Of a DNA stretch of 64,000 bases, positions 49,475 to 58,127 are shown in pieces. The DNA comes from Brevundimonas nasdae (GTDB lineage Bacteria > Pseudomonadota > Alphaproteobacteria > Caulobacterales > Caulobacteraceae), in assembly GCF_016654005.1 (NCBI RefSeq), contig NZ_JAEPWN010000009.1, positions 124,001-188,000 of the forward strand, written 5' to 3'. Position numbers and translations under genes: made by a program. Positions within the stretch are counted from its first letter, which is position 1. Each line of letters opens with the position of its first letter. A model generated the notes under the pieces. It saw nothing but the letters and a program-made list of their open reading frames with translations. It was not told where the DNA came from and did not search any database.

Positions 49475-50119
49475 TCAGAGGTGCTCGACCAGCACGCCGT
49501 TGATGCGGTTCGCCACGTCCTCGAACCGGTCGACCACCTTCTCCAGGTGATCATAGATCTCGGCGCCGATGATGAAGGGCATGGTGTTGCCCTCGCGGTG
49601 CTTGGCGTACAGCGCCTTCATGCCCTCGTCGTACAGGGTGTCGCTGTCGCTCTCCAGCGTGGCGATTTCCTCGGTCAGGGTGTTCAGGCGGTCGTGGTTC
49701 TTGCGCATGGCCGGCAGCAGGCTGACCGCCTCCACCGTCTTGACGGCGCACAACAGGGCGATGTCGCCCAGTTCGCGCATCTTCGGCTCGAACTCGCGTT
49801 GCTCGTACAGGCCGATGGTCTTGGCCGTCTTCTGCATCTGGTCGATGGCGTCGTCCAGCGAGTTGGTCAGGCCGCGGATGTCGGAACGGTCGAACGGGGT
49901 GATGAAGCTGCGGCGCACGGCGAACAGGACTTCGCGCGCCACATCATCGGCCTCGTTCTCATAGGTGATGATGTCCTGACGCCACTTCTCGGTCTCGTCG
50001 CCGCCATCCAGCATCCGACGCATGGCCTCGGCGCCCTTGGTCAGGGTCGCCGCATGGGCGTCGAACAGGCGGAAGAAATTATCTTCCTTGGGCAACAAGG
50101 CCTGGAACCAGCTCAGCAT
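49475..50119 (-). CDS. DUF47/PhoU-like Pit accessory protein
   Basis: 214 residues, all helical, with the PhoU-like DUF47 features FFRLFDAHAATLTKGAEAMR (about 16-35), YENEADDVAREVL and TPFDRSDIRGLTNSLDDAID. Works with the adjacent Pit transporter in phosphate uptake in other bacteria; regulatory or stabilising role assumed. ATG at 50117-50119. Confidence 0.9.
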   Translation of the reverse strand: MLSWFQALLPKEDNFFRLFDAHAATLTKGAEAMRRMLDGGDETEKWRQDIITYENEADDVAREVLFAVRRSFITPFDRSDIRGLTNSLDDAIDQMQKTAKTIGLYEQREFEPKMRELGDIALLCAVKTVEAVSLLPAMRKNHDRLNTLTEEIATLESDSDTLYDEGMKALYAKHREGNTMPFIIGAEIYDHLEKVVDRFEDVANRINGVLVEHL

Positions 50120-50218
50120 CCGACAATCCCCGATCAGGCGACGCCTTCAGGCGACCGCGCGCCCCCAAAAAAGGATACGGGGCGCGCCGTCAAGTTTTCA
50201 GACTACGGACAGTTCGCT

Positions 50219-51301
50219 TTATCGTTCGCCCGGCGCCTTTGCATCAGGGTCTCCAAGCACATCCTGGCGGTAAAGCATGGTTACAATCGTGTGCAGCACC
50301 AGGGCGATCGGGGTGGCGAACAGAACGCCCAGCGGCCCGAACAATGTGCCGATTCCCACTACGGCGAAGATTCCCAGCACGACCGGCAGATTGGCCACGT
50401 TCTTCTGAACCAAGGGCGTGATGAAGTTGCTCTCCAGCTGCGAGATGACGATGTGGACCACCACGGCCAGCACCGCCGTGTGCCAGCCCTGCGTCGCGCC
50501 CACCAGGACTGACGGAATGGTCGAGACGATCGGCCCCACAATCGGCACGAACTGCGACAGGCCCGTCAGCAGTCCCAGACCCAGCGCCGACGGCACGCCG
50601 ATGATGGCCAGACCGATGCCGGTCAGGGTGCCCACCAGCACCATCGAGAACAGCTGCGCCTTCAGCCAGCCCTTCAGCGCCTTGCCGCAGCTGTTCAGCA
50701 CTTCACGCAGGCGGTCGCGTCGGTCCATCGGAAACACCGACAGCAGGCCTTCGCGCGACTTGGCGGGTTCGATGGCCAGAAAGACGCCCGCCACCACCAC
50801 CAGAACCATGGTCGTGATGCCCGCCGCCATGCCGATGGCGAACTTCTGCGCGAACTGCAGCGCCTCGCCCGCTCGGCTGCCCAGGTTCTGAAGTTGCTCG
50901 AACACCTGGGCGGCATAGGGTTGCGCCTCGATCCAGGTCTGCACCTGCGCCCAGCCCAGCGGAACAATGGCGATCAGGGTCGTCACCTGCTCGGAGATCT
51001 GCGCCCCGAACAGCGCCAGCAGCCCGGCCAGAACCCCGATGACGATCAGCATCGACAGGAAAACCGCCAATGGATCGGGCAGCCTCAGAAACCGCACCAG
51101 CGGATCGGCCAGCGCCCGCAGGATCACCGCCACCACGATGGCGCCGAAGATCAACAGCCACAGGGTCTGCAGCGACACCACCAGCTGAATGGCGAAATAG
51201 GCCGACACCAGAACGATGGCGCCGAACGCCAGCCGCCCCTTCCACGGATCATGGCCGCCAGCGGCCGAACCGCCTTTCGATTTACCCAAACCGAACATCA
51301 T
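50219..51301 (-). CDS. AI-2E family transporter (PerM-like)
   Basis: 360 residues with about eight hydrophobic segments and the family layout: paired helices at the N-terminus (about 28-75), a long amphipathic segment (about 105-150), and GLGLLTGLSQFVPIVGPIVS (about 240-260) followed by QLESNFITPLVQKNVANLP, the most conserved part of the family. Permease of the inner membrane; substrate not predictable (AI-2, Na+/H+ antiport and other roles are known). Confidence 0.88.
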   Translation of the reverse strand: MMFGLGKSKGGSAAGGHDPWKGRLAFGAIVLVSAYFAIQLVVSLQTLWLLIFGAIVVAVILRALADPLVRFLRLPDPLAVFLSMLIVIGVLAGLLALFGAQISEQVTTLIAIVPLGWAQVQTWIEAQPYAAQVFEQLQNLGSRAGEALQFAQKFAIGMAAGITTMVLVVVAGVFLAIEPAKSREGLLSVFPMDRRDRLREVLNSCGKALKGWLKAQLFSMVLVGTLTGIGLAIIGVPSALGLGLLTGLSQFVPIVGPIVSTIPSVLVGATQGWHTAVLAVVVHIVISQLESNFITPLVQKNVANLPVVLGIFAVVGIGTLFGPLGVLFATPIALVLHTIVTMLYRQDVLGDPDAKAPGER

Positions 51302-51368
51302 GCCCCCTTCAAGGTGGGGTCAGAACGCCGTCGCCGCCCCACGGTTCGCCGCCACCGAGAAAAAATCA

Positions 51369-51782
51369 TCAGGGGGCGGAAATGCGCCCGTCATAGTCGG
51401 CCTGGGCCTGGGCCACTTGCGGCATCTGCGTCTCGGCCCAATCGATCATCGCCTGCATGGATGCGATCAGGCCCCGGCCCAGCGGCGTCACCGCATAGGT
51501 CACCGTTACGGGCACGGTCGCCACCACGGTCCGCGACACCAGCCCGTCGCGCTCCAGCGACTTCAGGGTCTGGCTCAGCATCTTCTGCGACACCCCCTCG
51601 ATGCGCCGCTTCAGCTCATTGAACCGGATCGGCCCCCGCCCAAGCGCAATCAGGATCAGGGTGCTCCATTTATCAGCGATCCGATCCAGCAGCTGGCGCG
51701 TTGGGCATTGGGACGCGAACACGTCGCCCCGCGTCCAGGTTTCTTCAGAGTGACCAGGTGAGTGGAAAGTGCCGTCTTGCAT
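51369..51782 (-). CDS. HxlR-family transcriptional regulator
   Basis: 137 residues from ATG 51780-51782 (upstream in-frame codons to 51800 are possible). Winged helix with CPTRQLLDRIADKWSTLILI, FNELKRRIEGVSQKMLSQTL and the wing YAVTPLGRGL. The single cysteine CPTRQ before the HTH is the redox- or electrophile-sensing position in YodB/HypR-type members. Divergent from the NAD(P)-binding gene with 52 bases between starts, so it probably controls that gene and itself. Confidence 0.9.
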   Translation of the reverse strand: MQDGTFHSPGHSEETWTRGDVFASQCPTRQLLDRIADKWSTLILIALGRGPIRFNELKRRIEGVSQKMLSQTLKSLERDGLVSRTVVATVPVTVTYAVTPLGRGLIASMQAMIDWAETQMPQVAQAQADYDGRISAP

Positions 51783-51834
51783 GGTCGCATTCAGTAGCAC
51801 ACCTAGTCACCATTGGATACCACAGGAGCCTTCC
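51783..51834. promoter_or_regulatory. Divergent control region of the HxlR regulator
   Basis: A 52-base spacer between divergent starts that contains an imperfect inverted repeat around GTCACCATTGGATAC (about 51806-51820), a plausible operator for the regulator, and the GGAG binding site of the plus-strand gene. Confidence 0.4.
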
Positions 51835-52443
51835 ATGAAAGTCGCAGTCCTCGGCGCCAGCGGTCGCGCCGGATCGGAGATCACCAAGGAACTGGCGGCG
51901 CGCGGTCACACCGTCACCGCCATCGCCCGCAAACCTGAAACCATTCCCGCCGCATCCGGCGTCACCGCCGTCGCAGGCGACGCCTCTGACGCCGCCGCCC
52001 TGCCCGGCCTGATCAAGGGCGCCGACGCTGTCATCAGCGCCCTGCATTTCGACGTTCCCGCCGAGGCCATCCTGGCGGCCCTGAAGACGGCGGGCGTGCC
52101 CCGCCTGCTGGTCACCGGCGGCGCCGCCAGCCTGGAGGTCGCACCCGGCGTCCTGCTGATCGACACCCCGGCCTTCCCCGCGGAATGGAAGCCCATCGCT
52201 GTCGGCGGTCTCGACTACCTCAAGACCCTGCGCGGCGAGACCCAGATCGACTGGACCTTCTTCTCGCCCGCCGCCTTGATCGAGGAAGGGCCGCGTCTGG
52301 GCCATTACCGCACTGGCGGCGACCAATTGCTGACCGACGCCAACGGCGACAGCAGGATCAGCTTCGCTGACTACGCCATCGCCATGGTCGATGAGTTGGA
52401 GCAGCCCAAGCACAGCCGCGCCCGCTTCACCGCGGCCTACTGA
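51835..52443 (+). CDS. NAD(P)-binding NmrA/SDR-like protein
   Basis: 202 residues. Rossmann start MKVAVLGASGRAGSEITKEL with GxxGxxG, then GDASDAAALPGLIKGADAVI and VTGGAAS. Lacks the YxxxK dyad of classical short-chain dehydrogenases; resembles NmrA-like or atypical SDR epimerase-type proteins such as those often controlled by HxlR regulators. ATG 51835 with CAGGAG about 7 bases upstream. Substrate unknown. Confidence 0.88.
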   Translation: MKVAVLGASGRAGSEITKELAARGHTVTAIARKPETIPAASGVTAVAGDASDAAALPGLIKGADAVISALHFDVPAEAILAALKTAGVPRLLVTGGAASLEVAPGVLLIDTPAFPAEWKPIAVGGLDYLKTLRGETQIDWTFFSPAALIEEGPRLGHYRTGGDQLLTDANGDSRISFADYAIAMVDELEQPKHSRARFTAAY

Positions 52444-52455
52444 GGGGATCGCCCG

Positions 52456-52965
52456 ATGAAGAGACCGCTGATCGCCGCCGTCGCCGCCTTCGGGCTGGCG
52501 GCGGCCGCCCTGCCCGCCTCGACCGCCGCGGCCCAACAGGCCGCCGCCTCCAGCAGCCGCACCCCGCAGGAGGAGGCCAACGCCCGCGTCGTCACCGCCT
52601 TCTACGACCTGGCCTTCAACCAGCATAAGCCGACCGAGGCGGCGCGGCTCTATATCGGCGACCGCTACATCCAGCATAATCCGGGCGTCCCGAACGGCGC
52701 GGCGGCCTTCTACGGCTATTTCGAAGGCTTCTTCCGCGACAATCCCCAGTCGCGCGCCACCATCCATCGGGTCATCGCCGACGGCGATCTGGTCGCCCTG
52801 CACGTCCATTCGCAGGAGACGCCCAGCGATCCGGGTCGGGCCATCGTCGACATCTTCCGCGTCGAAAACGGCAAGATCGTCGAACATTTCGACGTCATCC
52901 AGTCCGTCCCTAGCACCCCGACCGCCAACGGCAACACCATGTTTGACGGCTCGAAAGCCGACTGA
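52456..52965 (+). CDS. Exported SnoaL-like (NTF2-fold) protein
   Basis: 169 residues with a signal peptide (about 1-26, ending STAAAQ) and a SnoaL-like domain: VVTAFYDLAFNQHKPTEAAR, DRYIQHNPGVPNGAAAFYGY and IVEHFDVIQSVP. Probably a periplasmic small-molecule-binding protein or enzyme. Twelve bases after the NAD(P)-binding gene on the same strand, likely one transcript ending at the next terminator. Confidence 0.88.
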   Translation: MKRPLIAAVAAFGLAAAALPASTAAAQQAAASSSRTPQEEANARVVTAFYDLAFNQHKPTEAARLYIGDRYIQHNPGVPNGAAAFYGYFEGFFRDNPQSRATIHRVIADGDLVALHVHSQETPSDPGRAIVDIFRVENGKIVEHFDVIQSVPSTPTANGNTMFDGSKAD

Positions 52966-52985
52966 CTTCGTCCGTCCCCAAGGAC

Positions 52986-53019
52986 AACGGCCCCGGAGAT
53001 CGCTCTCCGGGGCCGTTTT
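52986..53019 (+). terminator. Rho-independent terminator of the NmrA/SnoaL transcript
   Basis: AACGGCCCCGGAGA, loop TCGC, TCTCCGGGGCCGTT, then TTC; 14-base perfect stem, 20 bases after the stop. Confidence 0.88.
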
Positions 53020-53036
53020 CATATTCAAGCCTGGGA

Positions 53037-53672
53037 TCAGTTGGCCGGGGGCGCGGGCGGCGGCGGAGCCTCAACGACCGTCCAGATGACCTGGCTGGCG
53101 TCGGCGATGACCTGCACCCAGATGGTCTTGTCCGGGCGGCGGATCACATAGGCGCTGATCGGATTGCCGTAGATGATCATCAGACCCAGGTTCATGTCGC
53201 TTCGCAGCGTCTGGGGCAGCTCATCAATCGCGGGGTTCGGCGCCTCGCTGTTGGCGATCTGCACGCCGCCCAGCGCCTTGACGGCCTCGTCCAGGCTCCG
53301 CTGGACCTCCAGCCGCGAAAAGGTCTTGTCCTCCGGCGTGGCGGAGCTGGCCATATGGACCTTGCCCTCCACCGTCTGGAAGCCGGTTCCGGTCCAGATC
53401 GGATAGGCCGCCAGGTCCATCGTCTTCTCGTCACGCACGCCATAGCCTGCAGGCGCGCCCACATAGGGGAAGGCGCCCAGCGGCGCGGTCGAAACGGGGA
53501 TCAGGCTCAGATCGACATTGGCGGCGACGGCGCTCGGCGCCTTGGCGTCTGCACCGGCCTGCATGGCCGCGCCGTCCGTCGTGGCTTCAGCCTCGGTCTT
53601 GGCCGGCTTGTCGCCGCAGGCCGCCAGGCCGAGCACAGCCAGCATGGCCAGTGTGGAGCTCAGTTTCTTCAA
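53037..53672 (-). CDS. Hypothetical lipoprotein
   Basis: 211 residues. Lipobox LAAC (Cys about 19), then an Ala/Glu/Lys linker (about 22-50) and a folded part with VEGKVHMASSATPEDKTFSR and IWVQVIADASQVIWTVVE. Ends in a Pro-rich tail (EAPPPPAPPAN). No domain recognised; it resembles OmpA-less companion lipoproteins but this is only appearance. Sits between the NmrA/SnoaL transcript and rplA. Confidence 0.65.
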   Translation of the reverse strand: MKKLSSTLAMLAVLGLAACGDKPAKTEAEATTDGAAMQAGADAKAPSAVAANVDLSLIPVSTAPLGAFPYVGAPAGYGVRDEKTMDLAAYPIWTGTGFQTVEGKVHMASSATPEDKTFSRLEVQRSLDEAVKALGGVQIANSEAPNPAIDELPQTLRSDMNLGLMIIYGNPISAYVIRRPDKTIWVQVIADASQVIWTVVEAPPPPAPPAN

Positions 53673-53753
53673 CGTGACACCCGTCGTTCAGTTGGACAGA
53701 CAGACTTTATGTCCCACGAACTGCGACAGGCTCAAGACAAACAGCCGGACATG

Positions 53754-53784
53754 AAAAAACGGCGGGGATTTCTCCCCGCCGTTT
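53754..53784 (-). terminator. Rho-independent terminator of rplKA
   Basis: Minus strand AAACGGCGGGGA, loop GAAA-type, TCCCCGCCGTTTTTT; 26 bases after the rplA stop. Confidence 0.93.
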
Positions 53785-53809
53785 CAACAGTTCAGCTTGT
53801 CGCTAAGGC

Positions 53810-54499
53810 TTAGGCGCCCAGCGAGGCCGGATCGACCTTGAAGCCCGGGCCCATCGTGGTCGACAGGCTGATGCGCTTCACATAGGTGCCCTTGGCGCCC
53901 GACGGCTTGGCGCGGACCAGAGCGTCCACGATAGCCTTGACGTTGGCTTCCAGCGCGTCCTGCGTGAACGAGGTCTTGCCGATGCCGGCGTGGACGATGC
54001 CCGCCTTCTCGACGCGGAACTCGACGGCGCCGCCCTTGGCGTCCTTGACGGCTTGCGCGACGTTCGGGGTCACGGTGCCGACCTTCGGGTTCGGCATCAG
54101 GCCGCGCGGGCCCAGCACCTTACCCAGACGACCGACCAGGGCCATCATGTCCGGCGACGCGATCACGCGGTCGAACTCCATGAAGCCGCCAGCGATCTTT
54201 TCGTACAGATCTTCGGCGCCGACGTGTTCAGCGCCAGCAGCGGTGGCTTCGGCGGCCTTGGCGTCCTTGGCGAAGACGGCGACGCGAACGTCACGGCCCG
54301 TGCCCGACGGCAGGTTCACAACGCCACGGACCTGTTGGTCGGCGTGACGCGGGTCAACGCCCAGGTTGATCGCGATTTCCAGGGATTCGTCGAACTTGGC
54401 CTTGGCGTTTTCCTTGGCCAGCTTGATGGCGTCGGAGAACGGCAGCAGGTCTTGCGTGACGCCGGTGCGGGCTTTTTGAGCCTTGGTTTGCTTAGCCAT
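53810..54499 (-). CDS. rplA: 50S ribosomal protein L1
   Basis: L1-stalk protein that helps release deacylated tRNA and represses its own operon in many bacteria. 229 residues; [20 protein letters not shown], the [20 protein letters not shown] block and [18 protein letters not shown] are the family signatures. Follows rplK by three bases. Confidence 0.98.
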   Translation of the reverse strand: MAKQTKAQKARTGVTQDLLPFSDAIKLAKENAKAKFDESLEIAINLGVDPRHADQQVRGVVNLPSGTGRDVRVAVFAKDAKAAEATAAGAEHVGAEDLYEKIAGGFMEFDRVIASPDMMALVGRLGKVLGPRGLMPNPKVGTVTPNVAQAVKDAKGGAVEFRVEKAGIVHAGIGKTSFTQDALEANVKAIVDALVRAKPSGAKGTYVKRISLSTTMGPGFKVDPASLGA

Positions 54500-54502
54500 G
54501 GA

Positions 54503-54934
54503 TTAGCCCTCCACCACTTCGAGGCCCATCGCGCGGGCGGAGCCTTCGATGATCTTGGTCGCGGCGTCCAGGTCGTTCGCGTTCAGATCTTTCATCTTCT
54601 TTTCGGCGATCTCGCGCAGCTGGGCCACGGTGATCTTGCCGGCGACTTCACGGCCGACCAGCTTCGAACCCGACTTCAGGCCGGTGGCCTGCTTCAGGTA
54701 CCAGGTCGCCGGGGGCGTCTTGGTGACGAAGGTGAACGACTTGTCCTGATAGACGGTGATGACGGTCGGAAGCGGGGTGCCCTTGGCTTCCTTCTCGGTG
54801 CGTGCGTTGAACTCCTTGCAGAAGCCCATGATGTTCACGCCGCGTTGACCCAGAGCCGGGCCGATCGGGGGCGAAGGCGTGGCCGAACCGGCCGGCACTT
54901 GCAGCTTGATATAGCCGAGAATTTTCTTGGCCAT
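54503..54934 (-). CDS. rplK: 50S ribosomal protein L11
   Basis: GTPase-centre protein. 143 residues; [20 protein letters not shown], the proline pair in the N-terminal domain and GTARSMGL-like [13 protein letters not shown] at the end are typical. Precedes rplA on the minus strand as usual. Confidence 0.98.
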   Translation of the reverse strand: MAKKILGYIKLQVPAGSATPSPPIGPALGQRGVNIMGFCKEFNARTEKEAKGTPLPTVITVYQDKSFTFVTKTPPATWYLKQATGLKSGSKLVGREVAGKITVAQLREIAEKKMKDLNANDLDAATKIIEGSARAMGLEVVEG

Positions 54935-55108
54935 TGGTCTCTCCTATGAATGACCCGACGAACGAACGACGGGCCGGTGAGCCGTGGTGCGGCATGGCTG
55001 CCTCCCACGGATTTGCCGCTCCGCGGATCGAGACCCGCCGAGCGAAGGCGCGCGTGTAACAGAGGGGGCCGCGAAAGGCAAACCAGGGAGTTGCTCACTC
55101 CCCCACTA

Positions 55109-55215
55109 CGTCATCCTCGGGCTTGACCCGAGGACCGGACGCGGATCGGGCTGTGCATCGCCCAGAGCGCAAAGCTGCAGACCACCCGATCCTCGGGTCA
55201 AGCCCGAGGATGACG
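55109..55215. repeat. Palindromic repeat element, 107 bp
   Basis: Left arm CGTCATCCTCGGGCTTGACC-CGAGGA and right arm TCCTCGGGTCAAGCCCGAGG-ATGACG are nearly perfect reverse complements, with a 50-odd base centre. Type common in alphaproteobacterial intergenic regions; the left half also occurs at 22303. Confidence 0.75.
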
Positions 55216-55242
55216 GCGGCACGGCCGGCGTCGCCCGGAGCA

Positions 55243-55275
55243 AGAAAAAGCCGCGCCCGTTGCCAGGCGCGGCTT
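55243..55275 (-). terminator. Rho-independent terminator of secE-nusG
   Basis: Minus strand GCCGCGCC, loop TGGCAAC-like, GGCGCGGC, then TTTTTCTTG; about 25 bases after the nusG stop. It separates secE-nusG from rplKA. Confidence 0.9.
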
Positions 55276-55298
55276 CAAATCTCTGAGTGGCGTGGGGT

Positions 55299-55874
55299 TT
55301 AGCCCGCGACCTTCTCGACCTGGCCGTATTCCAGTTCGACCGGCGTGGCGCGGCCGAAGATCGAAACGGCGACGCGCAGACGGGCGTGTTCTTCGTCCAC
55401 GCTCTCGACCGAACCGTCGAAGCTGGCGAACGGGCCGTCGATGACCTTGACCTTCTCGCCGATGTCGAAGCGGATCGTGGGCTTCGGACGTTCGACGCCC
55501 TCTTCCACCTGACCGATGATGTTCTGAACTTCACGTTCCGAGACCGGCAGGGGCTTGGTGCCGCCTGCCGCGCCTAGGAAGCCGGTGACCTTCGGCGTGT
55601 TCTTGACCAGGTGATAGGCCTGATCGGTCATCTCCATCTTCACCAGCACATAGCCGGGGAAGAATTTGCGTTCCGAGTTTACCTTGCGGCCGCGACGGAT
55701 CTCGACGACGTCCTCGGTCGGAACCAGGATTTCGGAGAAAGCGTCTTCCAGGCCCTGTTGCTTGGCCTGATCACGCAGTTGCTCGGCGACCTTCTTTTCG
55801 AAGTTCGAGTAGGCGTTAACGATGTACCACTTGTGGCGCGGATTGGCAGGTTTTGCGGGCGCTGCGTCGGTCAT
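55299..55874 (-). CDS. nusG: Transcription antitermination factor NusG
   Basis: 191 residues. NGN domain: RHKWYIVNAYSNFEKKVAEQ (about 12-31) and FFPGYVLVKMEMTDQAYHLV (about 79-98); C-terminal KOW domain with GEKVKVIDGPFASFDGSVE (about 141-159). Couples RNA polymerase to ribosomes and to Rho. Follows secE by about 30 bases. Confidence 0.98.
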   Translation of the reverse strand: MTDAAPAKPANPRHKWYIVNAYSNFEKKVAEQLRDQAKQQGLEDAFSEILVPTEDVVEIRRGRKVNSERKFFPGYVLVKMEMTDQAYHLVKNTPKVTGFLGAAGGTKPLPVSEREVQNIIGQVEEGVERPKPTIRFDIGEKVKVIDGPFASFDGSVESVDEEHARLRVAVSIFGRATPVELEYGQVEKVAG

Positions 55875-55905
55875 GACGGTTCTTTATCCTTACGAACGCG
55901 GCGTC

Positions 55906-56223
55906 TTACGAGCCGAGGCCGATGATCCAACGGAAGGCGAAGCCAAGGCCGGTGTCGACGATCCAGAAGAAGATCGCAGCAATGATGACCATGATGAAGA
56001 CCATCACCGAGGTGATCCAGGTCTCCTTGCGGCTGGGCCATACGATCTTGCGGCCTTCGGCGCGCACCTGACCGATGAACTGAGGCACGCTCGGGCGCGG
56101 CTTCTTGGGTTCGGGCGAATCAACCGTGATCGCGGCGCCCGCAGCGCCAGCCTGAGCCTTGGCGCCGACTTGGGGCTTCGCGTTGGCCTGGGGCCGCTTG
56201 CCTGGGGATTTGGCCTTGGCCAT
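55906..56223 (-). CDS. secE: Preprotein translocase subunit SecE
   Basis: 105 residues from ATG 56221-56223; an upstream GTG/TTG region to 56241 is not needed. Short Lys/Ala/Gly N-terminus, amphipathic PQFIGQVRAEGRKIVWPSRK helix and one membrane helix (about 77-100, MVFIMVIIAAIFFWIVDTGL), the minimal one-helix form of SecE typical of alphaproteobacteria. Partner of SecY at 2305. Confidence 0.96.
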   Translation of the reverse strand: MAKAKSPGKRPQANAKPQVGAKAQAGAAGAAITVDSPEPKKPRPSVPQFIGQVRAEGRKIVWPSRKETWITSVMVFIMVIIAAIFFWIVDTGLGFAFRWIIGLGS

Positions 56224-56293
56224 CAGCTGCTCTTCAAACAATTGTTCCTGTCGCCCCAGATGGGAAGTCCCACCCGGAAGCGACAGGGGTGAT

Positions 56294-56369
56294 TGGCAGG
56301 AGTTGGGGGACTCGAACCCACGACCCCCGGTTTTGGAGACCGGTGCTCTACCAGCTGAGCTAAACTCCT
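56294..56369 (-). tRNA. tRNA-Trp (anticodon CCA)
   Basis: 76 bases on the minus strand including an encoded CCA end. Cloverleaf: acceptor AGGAGTT/AACTCCT, D-arm GCTCAGCTGGTAGAGC, anticodon arm CCGGTCTCCAAAACCGG with anticodon CCA, T-arm with GGTTCGAGTCC. Upstream of secE, as in many bacteria. Confidence 0.98.
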
Positions 56370-56415
56370 AGACAACCGCACCAACCTTCCGGTCCGCGCG
56401 TTCGCCAGAGGGGGG

Positions 56416-56444
56416 CGTATGCCCGACACCGCCCGGTATTTCAA
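56416..56444 (-). promoter_or_regulatory. Candidate promoter of tRNA-Trp-secE-nusG
   Basis: Minus strand TTGAAA (56439-56444), 17 bases, CATACG (56416-56421), about 45 bases before the tRNA. Located right after the stop of the CorC-like gene, so the secE-nusG transcript probably starts here. Confidence 0.45.
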
Positions 56445-56464
56445 GGGCGTTCTGGCTTCATCCC

Positions 56465-57799
56465 CTACTCTTCTAGATGCGCCGCTATGGCGGCCTTCTC
56501 ATCCTGGGCTTTCACCAGTTCCTTGAAGATCAATTTGTCGATGCGTCGATCGTCCATATCGACGACCTCGACCTCGAATCGACCGACCTGAAGAATCTCG
56601 CCCTCATCCGGCACGCGCGAGATCTGATGCAGAATCAGTCCGGCGACCGTGTGGAAGCCTTCATGCTCGCCGAAGTCCTCGCCCAGGGTGTCGGCCAGGT
56701 CGTCCAGGTCCGTCTGGCCGTCCACCAGCCAGCTGCCGTCGGCGCGCTGGTGCATCCAGGCCTGTTCTTCGTCATGGCCTTCGTTGAAGTCGCCCGCGAT
56801 CATCTCCAGCAGGTCCGTCGCGGTGACCACGCCTTCAAAGGCGCCGAACTCATCGACCAGGAAGGCCATGTGGACCTTCGACCCCTTCAGGATCTCCAGC
56901 GCCTTCAACACCGAGGTCGACTGCGGGATGAAGGCTGGCTCCTGAACCAGAGGCTCGACATCGAACCTGCCGTCGGTCAGCAGGGCGTCCAGCAGATCCT
57001 TCTTGTGGACCACGCCCAACGGATTATCGACGTCGCTCTCACGCGCCACAACGATGCGGGAATAGGGGCAGGTGCGGATTTCCTCGCGCAGCACTTCCTC
57101 GGGGTCGTCCAGCGCAATCCAGAAGACGTCATGGCGGGGCGTCATGGCCACCCGCACGGGGCGGTCGCCCAGACGCAGGATCTCCTCGATCATCACCTGT
57201 TCTTCCGGCTCGATCAGACCCGCGGACGTGCCCTCGGCCAGAATCGTCGCCACCTCTTCCTGCGTCACATCCGAACCGTCGCGGTCCTTGACGCCCAGCA
57301 GTTTCAGAATGCCCGAGGTCGAGGCCGTCAGCAGGATGACGAACGGCTTCAGCACAACCGCCAGGCTGGAGATCGGTCCCGCCATCTTGGACGCCACCGT
57401 CTCGGGGAAGATCAGCGCCAGGCGCTTGGGCACCAGTTCGCCGATGATCAGCGACACATAGGTGATGCACACGACCACCAGGGCGGTTGCGAAGAATTCG
57501 GTGTAGGCGGCCAGCGCCGGGAAGGCGTGCTCCAATATCCGGTCCAGTTCGCCCGCTATGGTCGCCTGACCATAGGCGCCTGCCAGAATGCCGATCAGGG
57601 TGATGCCCACCTGAACCGCCGACAGGAATTGCGTGGGCTCTTCGGACAGTTTCAAGGCGGCCCGCGCGCCCCGATCCCCTCTTTCCGCCCTCGCCTGGAG
57701 CTTCGACCTCCGCGACGAGACGACCGCCAATTCGGTCATGGCGAACAGGCCGTTGAGCACCACAAGGAGCAGAACGACGGCAATAGCGATGAGTAACAT
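56465..57799 (-). CDS. CorC/HlyC-type membrane protein (CNNM + CBS)
   Basis: 444 residues: CNNM (DUF21) membrane domain with about four hydrophobic helices (about 1-195, MLLIAIAVVLLLVVLNGLFA), a CBS pair (about 205-330, MIEEILRLGDRPVRVAMTPR) and a C-terminal CorC_HlyC domain (about 345-430, DGSWLVDGQTDLDDLADTLG). Family members export magnesium or other divalent ions or protect against their excess; annotated hemolysins by history. Between tRNA-Trp and a small lipoprotein. Confidence 0.9.
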   Translation of the reverse strand: MLLIAIAVVLLLVVLNGLFAMTELAVVSSRRSKLQARAERGDRGARAALKLSEEPTQFLSAVQVGITLIGILAGAYGQATIAGELDRILEHAFPALAAYTEFFATALVVVCITYVSLIIGELVPKRLALIFPETVASKMAGPISSLAVVLKPFVILLTASTSGILKLLGVKDRDGSDVTQEEVATILAEGTSAGLIEPEEQVMIEEILRLGDRPVRVAMTPRHDVFWIALDDPEEVLREEIRTCPYSRIVVARESDVDNPLGVVHKKDLLDALLTDGRFDVEPLVQEPAFIPQSTSVLKALEILKGSKVHMAFLVDEFGAFEGVVTATDLLEMIAGDFNEGHDEEQAWMHQRADGSWLVDGQTDLDDLADTLGEDFGEHEGFHTVAGLILHQISRVPDEGEILQVGRFEVEVVDMDDRRIDKLIFKELVKAQDEKAAIAAHLEE

Positions 57800-57894
57800 C
57801 TAAGGGGTGTGGGGACCAACGCGGCGCGACAGACGGCGTCCGCAGAACAATATTAGGGCAGGAACGGGTTTTACGCCACGATTTCCTTTCAGCC

Positions 57895-58029
57895 TCACCC
57901 CGTGCGCCCCGCCTCGATCGAGCCATAGGCGCCGGACACGGGGCGTCCGTTCGCATCATGCTGGCTGGCGCAGGCGCTCATGCCCAGCAGAGTGCCGATG
58001 AACAGGCCGATGTGAACCGCGCGGCGCAT
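57895..58029 (-). CDS. Small lipoprotein, 44 residues
   Basis: ATG at 58027-58029 with AAGGA about 10 bases upstream, stop at 57895-57897. The product MRRAVHIGLFIGTLLGMSAC-ASQHDANGRPVSG... has a lipobox MSAC at Cys20 and a 24-residue mature part rich in Gly/Ser. Same strand as the CorC-like gene, about 95 bases upstream of it. Entericidin-like in size, but no homology claimed. Confidence 0.7.
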   Translation of the reverse strand: MRRAVHIGLFIGTLLGMSACASQHDANGRPVSGAYGSIEAGRTG

Positions 58030-58127
58030 GGTTGCCAAATCCTTAACATTCGTCAGTGGAATGTAGGGACCTGTTCCCGGTTCCGCGCAATATCACTCGC
58101 GCAGAAAGCGATTATGCAGCCTGGTCT

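Larger units (their letters stand above)
54935..55298. other. rplK upstream region with palindromic element and nusG terminator
   Basis: About 360 bases. Holds the rplKA promoter region, a 107-bp palindromic element (55109-55215) and the nusG terminator (55243-55275). On the minus strand TTGCCT, 16 bases, TTACAC around 55050-55080 is a weak promoter candidate for rplKA. Confidence 0.5.

Noticed and set aside
50150..50200. GGCGCGCCCC...GGGGCGCGC stem before the DUF47 gene
   Set aside because: Stem has a long loop and its T-run lies inside the loop; likely chance in GC-rich DNA.
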